64,000 nucleotides of DNA from Chitiniphilus purpureus (GTDB taxonomy: Bacteria > Pseudomonadota > Gammaproteobacteria > Burkholderiales > Chitinibacteraceae), in NCBI RefSeq assembly GCF_025642115.1, contig NZ_CP106753.1, forward strand, positions 3,287,501-3,351,500, read 5' to 3'. Made by a program: the position numbers and the translations under genes. This document shows positions 29,964 through 37,884 of this stretch, in pieces. Position 1 is the stretch's first letter, and each line of letters begins with the position of its first letter. The notes beneath the pieces are model-generated. The model saw only the letters and a program-made list of their open reading frames with translations, made no database searches and had not been told where the DNA came from.

Positions 29964-30052
29964 CTTGGGATCGGACGCGCTGCAGGCGGGGGCGGGCCGC
30001 GGCACAGGCTGCTATCCTCAACGCACTTTCACGTTGCCGCGAGGATCAGCCC

Positions 30053-30604
30053 ATGCGCCCCCTGCTCCGCCTGTCACTGCCCCTGTTGGGCGCCTTGCTC
30101 GTCAATGCCGCATATGCCGCCTGCCCACCGCTGCTGGACAGTCGCGTCAAGACGCTGCAGGGCGAGACGATCGACCTGTGCCGGCACGCCGGCAAGCCCA
30201 TCCTGGTGGTCAACACCGCGAGCAAATGCGGCTACACCCCCCAATTCGAAACACTGGAATCGCTTTACCAGCGCTATGGCAAGCAAGGGCTGCTGGTGAT
30301 CGGGTTTCCGTCCAACGACTTCAAGCAGGAGCTGGCCACCAACAAGGAGATCGGCGATTTCTGCCGGTTGACCTACCTGGTGCGCTTTCCGATGGCCGAA
30401 GCCACTAGCGTCAAGGGCACCGCCGCCAACCCGTTCTATCGCCGGCTGATCGAGGCCACCGGCACCGAGCCGCAGTGGAACTTCCATAAATACCTGATCG
30501 CGCCGGACGGCAAGAGCGTGACCGCCTTCCCCTCCAAGGTGAAGCCGGACGACCCGGCCATCATCGGACCGATCGAGCGCTGGCTGGGCGGCACCGCCTC
30601 CTGA
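30053..30604 (+). CDS. Exported glutathione peroxidase-family protein
   Basis: Thiol peroxidase of the glutathione-peroxidase fold, predicted to be exported. The first 22 residues (MRPLLRLSLPLLGALLVNAAYA) form a signal peptide, unlike the usual cytoplasmic BtuE/Gpx. The peroxidatic Cys59 lies in NTASKCGYTPQF, and the conserved WNFHKYLI segment supplies the Trp/Asn of the catalytic tetrad. The second motif is altered to GFPSNDFKQE in place of the usual GFPCNQFGGQEP, so the resolving mechanism may differ. At 183 residues it has the family length plus the leader. It lies between the LPMO and a kinase, with no evident operon. Confidence 0.88.
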   Translation: MRPLLRLSLPLLGALLVNAAYAACPPLLDSRVKTLQGETIDLCRHAGKPILVVNTASKCGYTPQFETLESLYQRYGKQGLLVIGFPSNDFKQELATNKEIGDFCRLTYLVRFPMAEATSVKGTAANPFYRRLIEATGTEPQWNFHKYLIAPDGKSVTAFPSKVKPDDPAIIGPIERWLGGTAS

Positions 30605-30761
30605 GCTGCGCGCCGGCCTGGGGCAGGCAGCGGTCCGCCGGTGATGACAACGTTGTGCAACCGCTCACATCTGCCGTCGCCGTCACGGCCGCTGTGGCGT
30701 TGCGCTGCCACAATCTGTGACAATGCCCCACCCGGGCTTTCTTGCAACGCGACGCGACCCG

Positions 30762-32477
30762 ATGAATCACGAGTACATTGCCCACTACCAGATCCTGGAC
30801 CGTCTCGGCAAAGGCGCGATGGGTGTCGTCTATCGCGCCCGCGATACGCGGCTCGAACGCGATGTGGCGCTCAAGGTGCTGGAAGTCAGCTCGCTGGAGG
30901 AACAGGATGCGGCCAGCTATGCCGCGCGGCTGCTGCAGGAGGCACGCTCGGCGGCACGGCTCAACCATCCGGGCATCATCACCGTCTATGACTGCGGCAC
31001 CTGGAACGGCCAGCCCTATCTGGCGATGGAGCTGGTCGAGGGCCGCTCGCTCAAGGCGCTGCTGGACCGGCAACGCGTGCTGTCGGTCAAGCAGGTGATC
31101 GGCCTGGCCAAACAGATGTTCGACGCACTGGGCCACGCGCACGACAGCCAGGTGGTCCACCGCGACATCAAGCCGGCCAACCTGATGCTGATGCCCTCGG
31201 GCCGGCTCAAGATCATGGATTTCGGGATCGCCCAGCTGCCCACCAGCGATCTGACCCGCACCGGCACCATGCTGGGCTCACCGCGCTACATGGCACCCGA
31301 ACAGCTGGCCGGGCAGAAGCAGGACGGCCGGGCCGACCTCTTCGCCACCGGTGTGGTGCTGTACCAGGCGCTGACCGGTGCACAGCCCTTCGATGGCGAC
31401 CACCCGGTCAGCATCGCCTACAACATCCTGCACAGCCAGCCTGCCGACCCCCGCTCATTGCAACCGGCCACGCCGGCATGGCTGGCCGAATTGATCCTCA
31501 CCTGTCTGGCGAAGAAACGCGAAGAGCGCTTTCCCGATGCCCATGCCGCGCTGGCGGCACTGGTGCGCGGCCAGCGCGGCGAGGCGTCGCCCAGCCCCAT
31601 GGGCGATACCACGGTCATCGCCGCCGCCCCTGAGGAGCCGCTGCGCGAAGCGGTGCCGCCGCAGCCGTCGCGGCCCACAGACGATCAACCGTCGGCCGCC
31701 AGGGAACATGCGCTGGCCCTGGCCAGGCTTTCGTGGCGCGGCGTGGCCGCCGCATCGCGGCACGGCTGGCGTGGGTTGCGTGCCGCTGCGATCGCCACCT
31801 GGCCTCATGTGCGTGCGCTGTCCGGCCGGGTGCGCGCCGGCACGCCGGTCGCCGTCGCCGCACTGCGGCGCGGCGGCAACGCCCTGGCCCCGCACCTGCG
31901 CAACGCCGGCCAGGAGATGGGCAAGGCCACCGCCACCGGCTGGCGCAGCTATCGTCGCCTGACGCCGCGCGGGCAGTTGATCGGCGCCGCCGGGGCCATC
32001 CTGGTGCTGTCGCTGGGCGCCGCGATGCTGACGGTGCAGCCGCCCGAAGCACGGGAGCAGATCGAACGTGCCGCGGTCGAACCGACCTCGCCGCTGCCCG
32101 AGGTCAAGCTGATCCCGGTGCGCAAGCCGGATCCGGCCGCGGAGGAGCTTGCAGCGGCGGAGCCGGTATACGAAGACGGCGCGCCGACCGCTGCCCGGCA
32201 GCGGCAGCTGGCCGAGATCTACATCCCGCCGCAGGTGGAGCCGTTGCCGCAACGACAGGAACCGGTCATCCACACCGAGCCGCTCGACGAAGCCATGGTG
32301 GCCGAGCAGCAGGCCCCGATGGAACCCGAGCGGCCGGCCAACGGGCTGCCAGGCGAACTGCGGCAGGCCAGCCGCGAACTGGGTACGGTGCTGGGCAACG
32401 CCTGGGATTGCCTGCGCGGCCAGGCAAGCTGCCCGCAGAATCCCAATCCGCCTGCCGACGAGCGCCGCCGCCCCTGA
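30762..32477 (+). CDS. Membrane-anchored eukaryotic-type Ser/Thr protein kinase
   Basis: A 571-residue Hanks-type kinase. The ATG at 30762 begins just before the glycine loop (LGKGAMGVVYRA). In-frame ATG and GTG starts up to 45 bp earlier are possible, and no start has a clear ribosome site. Further motifs are the catalytic loop VVHRDIKPANLML, the Mg-binding DFG in IMDFGIAQL, and the activation-segment end YMAPEQLAG. After the kinase domain (about 8-270) comes an Ala/Arg-rich cytoplasmic stretch, one membrane helix at about 405-425 (LIGAAGAILVLSLGAAML), and a Pro/Glu-rich extracytoplasmic tail without PASTA repeats. Substrates are unknown. It is convergent with a DUF445 gene and lies 1.5 kb from the end of the injection-system array. 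Confidence 0.92.
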   Translation: MNHEYIAHYQILDRLGKGAMGVVYRARDTRLERDVALKVLEVSSLEEQDAASYAARLLQEARSAARLNHPGIITVYDCGTWNGQPYLAMELVEGRSLKALLDRQRVLSVKQVIGLAKQMFDALGHAHDSQVVHRDIKPANLMLMPSGRLKIMDFGIAQLPTSDLTRTGTMLGSPRYMAPEQLAGQKQDGRADLFATGVVLYQALTGAQPFDGDHPVSIAYNILHSQPADPRSLQPATPAWLAELILTCLAKKREERFPDAHAALAALVRGQRGEASPSPMGDTTVIAAAPEEPLREAVPPQPSRPTDDQPSAAREHALALARLSWRGVAAASRHGWRGLRAAAIATWPHVRALSGRVRAGTPVAVAALRRGGNALAPHLRNAGQEMGKATATGWRSYRRLTPRGQLIGAAGAILVLSLGAAMLTVQPPEAREQIERAAVEPTSPLPEVKLIPVRKPDPAAEELAAAEPVYEDGAPTAARQRQLAEIYIPPQVEPLPQRQEPVIHTEPLDEAMVAEQQAPMEPERPANGLPGELRQASRELGTVLGNAWDCLRGQASCPQNPNPPADERRRP

Positions 32478-32692
32478 CACCGGCACCCGGACGGCACCTC
32501 GCCGCACCCGCACCGCCTGCGGGCCGGCCCCCTCACCGCGTGGTTGCGCGCCCGGCTCCATGGAGCAGCATACCCTGCGCCTGCCAGCCGACGTATCCAG
32601 GTCGAGACAGCCGACGGCACGGCGGGGACACGGGGTACGTGGCCGTCATCCCGGTGCCTTGATGCCGCGCAGGCCGGCGGGACATGCTCCGC

Positions 32693-33982
32693 TCAGCGCA
32701 GCGCCATCTGCACGGTGTGCAGCAGCAGGCCGATCAGACCGCCCACCAGGGTGCCGTTGATGCGGATGAACTGCAGGTCGACGCCGACGTTCAGTTCCAG
32801 CCGCTCCACCATCACCGCATCGTCCCAGCCCTTGAGCTGGTCGGCGATGAAGTGCCCGATCTGGGTGCGATAGCGCAGCACCGCCCGCACCGTCGCCTCG
32901 CGGACACTGCGGTTCACCCATTCGGCGAGATGCGCATCCTCGCGCAGCCGGTCGCGCAGGTGCCGGGCGGCGCCCGCGCTCTTGTCGCGCAACACCGAAT
33001 CAGGTTTGGCCAGATCGTGGCGCACGATGTCGGCCAGCCCCTGCCACAACGCTTCGAACTGCCGCCCGAACGACTGCGCATCGGCCAGTGCCCGCACCCG
33101 CGCTGCCACCCGCTGGCGCAACGCGTCGTCGTGCTGCAGTCGCAGGATCAGCGCGTCCAGCTCGCTGTCGATCAGCCGCCGCAACGTATGCCCGGGCTCG
33201 GTGCGGACCCGTTCCACCTCGTGGACCACGGCGGCCACGAGCTTGCGCGCCACATAGCGCCCGCCCGCCTCGTCCAGTGCCACCCAGCGCAGGTACGACA
33301 GTTCGCGCGCCACCATGCCGGCCAGCAGCGTCTGGACCTCGGGGCGCTGCAAGCGCTCGCCGACCTTGTCCAGTACACGTTCGAGCAACAGCTGATGCTG
33401 GCGTTCGGCCAGCAGCACGCCGAGCAGTTCGCCGCCGTGACGCGCCCAATCCAGCTCCAGCAATGCATCGTGCGCCATGCTGCGCGCGGCTTCGCGCACG
33501 TGCGGCGCATCGAGCACCGTCAACAGGTAGCCCGCCAGATGCTGGATCTGCTCGGCCAGCTGCTCCACATGCGAGGGGCGTGACAGCCAGGCGGCGATGC
33601 GGCGCGCCGGATTGAAGGCGTCGATACGCAACGCGATCTGCTCGCCGGCAAGGAAATGGGTCTCGATGAAGCCACCCAGGTTGTCGGCGATACGCCGCTT
33701 GTTGCGGGGAATGATGGCGGTGTGCGGAATCGGCAGGCCGAGCGGGCGGCGGAACAGCGCGGTCACCGCGAACCAGTCGGCCAGCGCCCCCACCATGGCC
33801 GCCTCGGCGAATGCCGAGACAAAGGCCCAGGCGGGATGCCGCGCATGCAGCGCTTCGGCCAGTACGAACACGGCCAGCGCCGCGAGGAACAGGCCGGTGG
33901 CCAGGGTGCGCGCCTGGCGCAACCGCAGGCGCTTGGCATCGAGCAGCGCGCGTTCGCGCTCCAGATAAAGCGGATCGGTCAT
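32693..33982 (-). CDS. DUF445 family (YjiN-like) membrane protein
   Basis: A 429-residue protein of the DUF445 family. Near the N-terminus there is a hydrophobic segment (LATGLFLAALAVFVLAEAL), then the family motif FAEAAMVGALADWFAVTALFR and NLGGFIETHFLAGEQI. A long helical middle region follows, and the C-terminus (RINGTLVGGLIGLLLHTVQM) forms a second membrane helix. Function is not established; family members are inner-membrane proteins. The ATG at 33982 (MTDPLYLERER) is chosen, but an ATG at 33991 is almost as likely and neither has a Shine-Dalgarno. It starts only 45 bp after the stop of the last injection-system gene and may be transcribed by readthrough from it. Confidence 0.85.
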   Translation of the reverse strand: MTDPLYLERERALLDAKRLRLRQARTLATGLFLAALAVFVLAEALHARHPAWAFVSAFAEAAMVGALADWFAVTALFRRPLGLPIPHTAIIPRNKRRIADNLGGFIETHFLAGEQIALRIDAFNPARRIAAWLSRPSHVEQLAEQIQHLAGYLLTVLDAPHVREAARSMAHDALLELDWARHGGELLGVLLAERQHQLLLERVLDKVGERLQRPEVQTLLAGMVARELSYLRWVALDEAGGRYVARKLVAAVVHEVERVRTEPGHTLRRLIDSELDALILRLQHDDALRQRVAARVRALADAQSFGRQFEALWQGLADIVRHDLAKPDSVLRDKSAGAARHLRDRLREDAHLAEWVNRSVREATVRAVLRYRTQIGHFIADQLKGWDDAVMVERLELNVGVDLQFIRINGTLVGGLIGLLLHTVQMALR

Positions 33983-34027
33983 GCCAGCCATGATAGGCGG
34001 CAAGGTGCGGCACGTCAGCCGCAGTGC

Positions 34028-37000
34028 TCACACCACTTCATCGACCAGTTGCCTGAGCGTCTGCATCGCATCGATCTGCGGCACCACGAATTCCACATTG
34101 TCCCACGACACGTCGAACGGCTCGCCTTCGCGGTAGTGCAGCGGCAGGCGCACGCCGAAACGCAGGTTGGAGCCCAGCTCGAATCCGGCAAGCCGCCAAC
34201 GCTCGTTGTAAAGCTCGATGGTATCGAGCAGCAGGTCGGCCTCCACCCGGGCGAAGCCGGTGAGATCGACGCGCAGCTTGGGTTCGACGAAGATCTCGCC
34301 AAGTGCATCGATCGCAAGGCCGGTGGTCGGGGTCCAATCGACATCGACCCCGGCCTGCACCGCGCCTTCCAGACCCAGCTCGCCGCCGACCTCCAGTCCC
34401 AGCGACGCACTGACGATGGGAATGCCAGCGCCCAGTGCGCCCGAGACGAACAGCCGCAGGCCGGCATGCGCCGGGATGTGCAGCTGGGCGCCGCCGGTGA
34501 CGTGGGTCTGGTCCTCGTGCGCCGGGTTGTAGACGATGCCCAGCCGCACCTGCCGCAGCTGCCCCGGCCCCACGCCGGCCGACAGGTCAAGCCCGCCACC
34601 GATGGTGGCGAAGATGCCGACACGCTGACGCAGCACCGTGAAGCCGACGATGGGGATATCGAGCGCGATCTCGAACAGCCGCCGGTTGTACTCGCGCGCA
34701 TCGAACAGGTTGAGCGCCTCGGGCAGCGCCAGCTCGCCGGTCAACTCGATTTCGCCGTTGGGCAACAGCCGCACCCCACCGGTGGCCTGCAGCCAGGGCG
34801 CCAGCCGCACCGTGACCGCGCCGCCACCGTAGGCGGTGAGGATATCGGTGGGCTCGGTGCCGCGGTTGCCCTGCGCATCCACCGGCAGGTTGGTCGCGCC
34901 CACCTGCAGCTCGCCCGAGAGCATGCCGCGCTGGTATTGGCCGCGCCCCTCGACCACAAAGGCGCCGTCGCGGTAGTCGACATCCAGCGTGATCACCGCC
35001 CCGGCCAACCCGGCCACCACCTGGCCGTTGGCTCGCACATGGAATTCCTCCTCACCCGGGGCACGGGTCAGTTCCACGTTGACCGTGCCGCTGCGCACAT
35101 TGGGAATGTCATCGGACAGCTGCAGCCCACCACCGAAGGTCAGCGTGCCGTTCTCGTCGCGCCGCAGCGAGACCCGGCCCTCGCGGATGCCGCGCATCGC
35201 CGGCGTGAGCGTGCCTTCGGCGCTGAAGCTGTCCTGCGAGAAATCCACTGTCAGCCGCGCGGCGTTGACGCCGCGCACCGCGCCGGGCTTGAGCGCGATC
35301 TCACCGCGCCCGGTCAGCCGGCCGGTCTCGGTGTCGTACGCCAGCTCGATGCGTGCGGGGTCGAAATAGCGCGCGTCGAAGTCGAAGCCGCCGGAGAAAC
35401 GCAGCCCGCCCGCCGTGGTAGCCTCGGCGCCCAGAAAGCCCTGCCCCACACCGCGGATGCCGAAATCGACACGGCCCTCGGCCCCAAAGCCGCGCTCGGA
35501 GCTGAGCAGCAGCGTCAGCGAGCAGTTGCTGATCTCGAACGGCGGCGGCACATGGATCTCGCCGCTGGAGAAGGTCTTGGAAACGCTCAGATCGCCCCGC
35601 ACCAGGCTGATGTCGACATCCGCGCCGCGCAGCAGCGGCAATGTCGGCAGCAGCTTGCCGTGCATCGCCAGCCCCTGGTCGGTGAGCTCCACCGAATTGA
35701 AGCGCACCGGGCTTGCGCCGACGATGCCCAGGCTCGCGCCGCCTTCGGCGGCTGGTGCACCGCCACCGGCTGCGCCTTCACGCTGCGCGCTGTAGACAAT
35801 TTGCGATTTCTCGACGTAACCGGCATAGCGGCTGCCGCCCGGAAAACGGGTGATCGGCACCGTCCGCGGCGGCTGCGGCTGGTAGCGCACCCTGGCGCGC
35901 GCCGGGTAGCCGGCGGCATTGAGCTGGATGGTGAAACTCTCCAGCACGCTGGCGGCCCCGGCGTCGCTGCCACCGGCCGGCGTCGATTCGGGCGCCGCGC
36001 TGGCCGCGCTGCTCATGTTCTTGGCGGTGATCTCGAACGGACTCAACCAGTTGCGCTCGACGGCAAGCACCGTGGGCCGGTTGCCGAAGCTCTTGGCCAT
36101 CCAGCCGGTGCGTTGCGGGAAGACCCGGATCTCGGTGGCCGAGCCCAGCCGGGTGAGGTCGGCAACTTCATAGCGCGATTCGAGATTGGGTACGGCGAAA
36201 TGCGCCAGTTCGCCGATCGCGCGCGCGCTCCAGATGTCGCCGCGCTCCTCGGTGGCACGGCCCAGCCGGAAATCGTTGTCCGGCGCGACCGCGTTGAACT
36301 TCATCGCGTATTCCTGCATCACGCGGCTGGCGCTCCAGTCCGCGCCGCGCGCCCGGGCATGCGCCTGCGCGCGGGCCATGAGCCTGCGGCGCAGCTGGAA
36401 GCCTGCCTGGGAATTGATGAATCCCTTGACCAGCTGCATGTTGGCCGCTGTGTCCTCGCCGCCGAGCTGCAATTCCTTGGCATGGTCGATGGCGTAGGTA
36501 TTGCCGGTGCAACTGGCGTCCCAGCTGGGCACCGTCAGTTCGCCAGCGATCTCGGGCAGCGTGCCGATCACCAGACGCTGGCGACCGACGCCCGAGATCG
36601 GAAAGGCAAAGCCGTAGGTCAGCCCCGGGGTGGGCTCGGCATGCAGCTGTTGGCGCAGCTTTTCGGTCAGCCGTGGCAGCAGCGCGCTGGCGGCACCCTG
36701 GTGTGCCGTCTTCCAGCGGTTGCGCAGCGCCTCGGGGTCCTCGTCGGGGCGCTGGTAGTTGCGCGGGCAGGTGACCGGCGCCGGGTGCGCGGCCACCTTG
36801 AAGATCGGCAGCTCGATGCTGTCGAATTCCAGCGTCTGGCCGTCGGGCAGCAGCCGCCCCTGTTCGCCGTTGAACGTGGCCGGATCGGGTGGCGGCCCCG
36901 CAGGTGCCGGTGCGGGCGCGGGGGATGGCCCACCGGTGCCGCCGCGCTGGATCAGCCGCTGCAGCACCGCGCCCTGCTGCACCACGTGCGCCGCTTCGTG

Positions 37001-37753
37001 TGCCAGCAATGCCACATCGTCCGGCGACTCGCCCGGGCCCAGCCAGATGTCGCTGCCATAGGTGAAGGCACGCGCGTTGAGGGCCTGCGCCAGGCGCTGC
37101 GCCGCCTCGTCGCGATGCAAGCGCACCGCGGTGAGCGGCACGCCAAGACCCGCCTCCAGCTGCGCGCGCACCGCGTCGGACAGCGGCTCGCCCGGCCCGG
37201 GCCCGTGCAGTTGCGCCAGCAGCGCCGGGTCGGTCAGCGTGAACCCCAGTCCGCTGGCCGCTGCCGGTGTGGCAGCCGTTGCCGCATCCGTGCCGGCCTC
37301 GTCCTCGGCCTCGACGGCGCGCCGCACCATCCCATCAGTCCGGTCCTGCCGCTGCAGCGGCGGTTGTGGCAGCTGCTGCCGCGGCACCGCCGCGTCCGGC
37401 AGGGCTTCCCGCCGTATCGCGCCATCGGCCGGCATCTGCCGCCGCAACGGCGCCTCCGCCATGGCGGGCTGCGGTGCCGGTGTCACCTTGCGCGCCGGCG
37501 CGGCCTGGGCGTTGGACAGGCCGGCCGCCAGATCGCGCTCGCCGGCCGCCAGCCGCTGCGCCACCTGGTCGGCTTCGTGCTCCAGCGGCGAGCTGGCACT
37601 GCCCACCGTCACCGCCTTGGCCTGTGGCGCGCCGGCCCAGGCCCCCCAGTGCGGATTGCGCTCGGCCGGATGCGCCGGTGCGGCGGTACTGCGCGCCACC
37701 GGTGCGGCATGGCGGCGGGCGGGCTGGACAGGTTGCGGCGCGGCGCGGGGCAT
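34028..37753 (-). CDS. DUF4157 protein with HNH-like motif, candidate injection-system cargo
   Basis: A 1241-residue protein at the 3' end of the contractile injection array. A low-complexity Pro/Ala/Arg N-terminus leads to a DUF4157 domain (about 185-262) with the zincin-like HEAAH at 252-256 inside ALLAHEAAHVVQQG. DUF4157 is a recurrent marker of eCIS-linked effectors. At about 421-451 there is IDHAKELQLGGEDTAANMQL followed by FINSQAG, resembling an HNH nuclease core (DH, E, GG, N). Residues about 560-1241 form a long beta-rich region of repeating short strands with no recognised family. No signal peptide is present. The ATG at 37753 follows AGGA; the frame is open upstream but those 223 residues lie antisense-like over the previous gene's 3' end. 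The toxic activity is inferred, not shown. Confidence 0.75.
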   Translation of the reverse strand: MPRAAPQPVQPARRHAAPVARSTAAPAHPAERNPHWGAWAGAPQAKAVTVGSASSPLEHEADQVAQRLAAGERDLAAGLSNAQAAPARKVTPAPQPAMAEAPLRRQMPADGAIRREALPDAAVPRQQLPQPPLQRQDRTDGMVRRAVEAEDEAGTDAATAATPAAASGLGFTLTDPALLAQLHGPGPGEPLSDAVRAQLEAGLGVPLTAVRLHRDEAAQRLAQALNARAFTYGSDIWLGPGESPDDVALLAHEAAHVVQQGAVLQRLIQRGGTGGPSPAPAPAPAGPPPDPATFNGEQGRLLPDGQTLEFDSIELPIFKVAAHPAPVTCPRNYQRPDEDPEALRNRWKTAHQGAASALLPRLTEKLRQQLHAEPTPGLTYGFAFPISGVGRQRLVIGTLPEIAGELTVPSWDASCTGNTYAIDHAKELQLGGEDTAANMQLVKGFINSQAGFQLRRRLMARAQAHARARGADWSASRVMQEYAMKFNAVAPDNDFRLGRATEERGDIWSARAIGELAHFAVPNLESRYEVADLTRLGSATEIRVFPQRTGWMAKSFGNRPTVLAVERNWLSPFEITAKNMSSAASAAPESTPAGGSDAGAASVLESFTIQLNAAGYPARARVRYQPQPPRTVPITRFPGGSRYAGYVEKSQIVYSAQREGAAGGGAPAAEGGASLGIVGASPVRFNSVELTDQGLAMHGKLLPTLPLLRGADVDISLVRGDLSVSKTFSSGEIHVPPPFEISNCSLTLLLSSERGFGAEGRVDFGIRGVGQGFLGAEATTAGGLRFSGGFDFDARYFDPARIELAYDTETGRLTGRGEIALKPGAVRGVNAARLTVDFSQDSFSAEGTLTPAMRGIREGRVSLRRDENGTLTFGGGLQLSDDIPNVRSGTVNVELTRAPGEEEFHVRANGQVVAGLAGAVITLDVDYRDGAFVVEGRGQYQRGMLSGELQVGATNLPVDAQGNRGTEPTDILTAYGGGAVTVRLAPWLQATGGVRLLPNGEIELTGELALPEALNLFDAREYNRRLFEIALDIPIVGFTVLRQRVGIFATIGGGLDLSAGVGPGQLRQVRLGIVYNPAHEDQTHVTGGAQLHIPAHAGLRLFVSGALGAGIPIVSASLGLEVGGELGLEGAVQAGVDVDWTPTTGLAIDALGEIFVEPKLRVDLTGFARVEADLLLDTIELYNERWRLAGFELGSNLRFGVRLPLHYREGEPFDVSWDNVEFVVPQIDAMQTLRQLVDEVV

Positions 37754-37757
37754 GGTC

Positions 37758-37880
37758 CTAGCCCCCGTCGCCGCGGGCGTCGCGCCGGCAGCGACGCAGC
37801 CCGCCCGTCGACCCGGCTGCTTTGGCCATGTCCGCCGGCGCGGCGGTCGCCGTGCCCTGCCGTACTGCTGCGCCCGCCAT
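37758..37880 (-). CDS. Possible 40-residue ORF between two injection-system genes
   Basis: The 131-bp gap holds an ATG ORF with a GAGG two bases before the start, which is close spacing. It begins MAGAAVRQGTATAAPADMAK and ends in a basic tail. Its TAG overlaps the AGGA ribosome site of the DUF4157 gene, an arrangement that would fit translational coupling or a cargo chaperone-like leader. There is no recognised family, and composition alone cannot exclude chance. Confidence 0.3.
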   Translation of the reverse strand: MAGAAVRQGTATAAPADMAKAAGSTGGLRRCRRDARGDGG

Positions 37881-37884
37881 CGCC

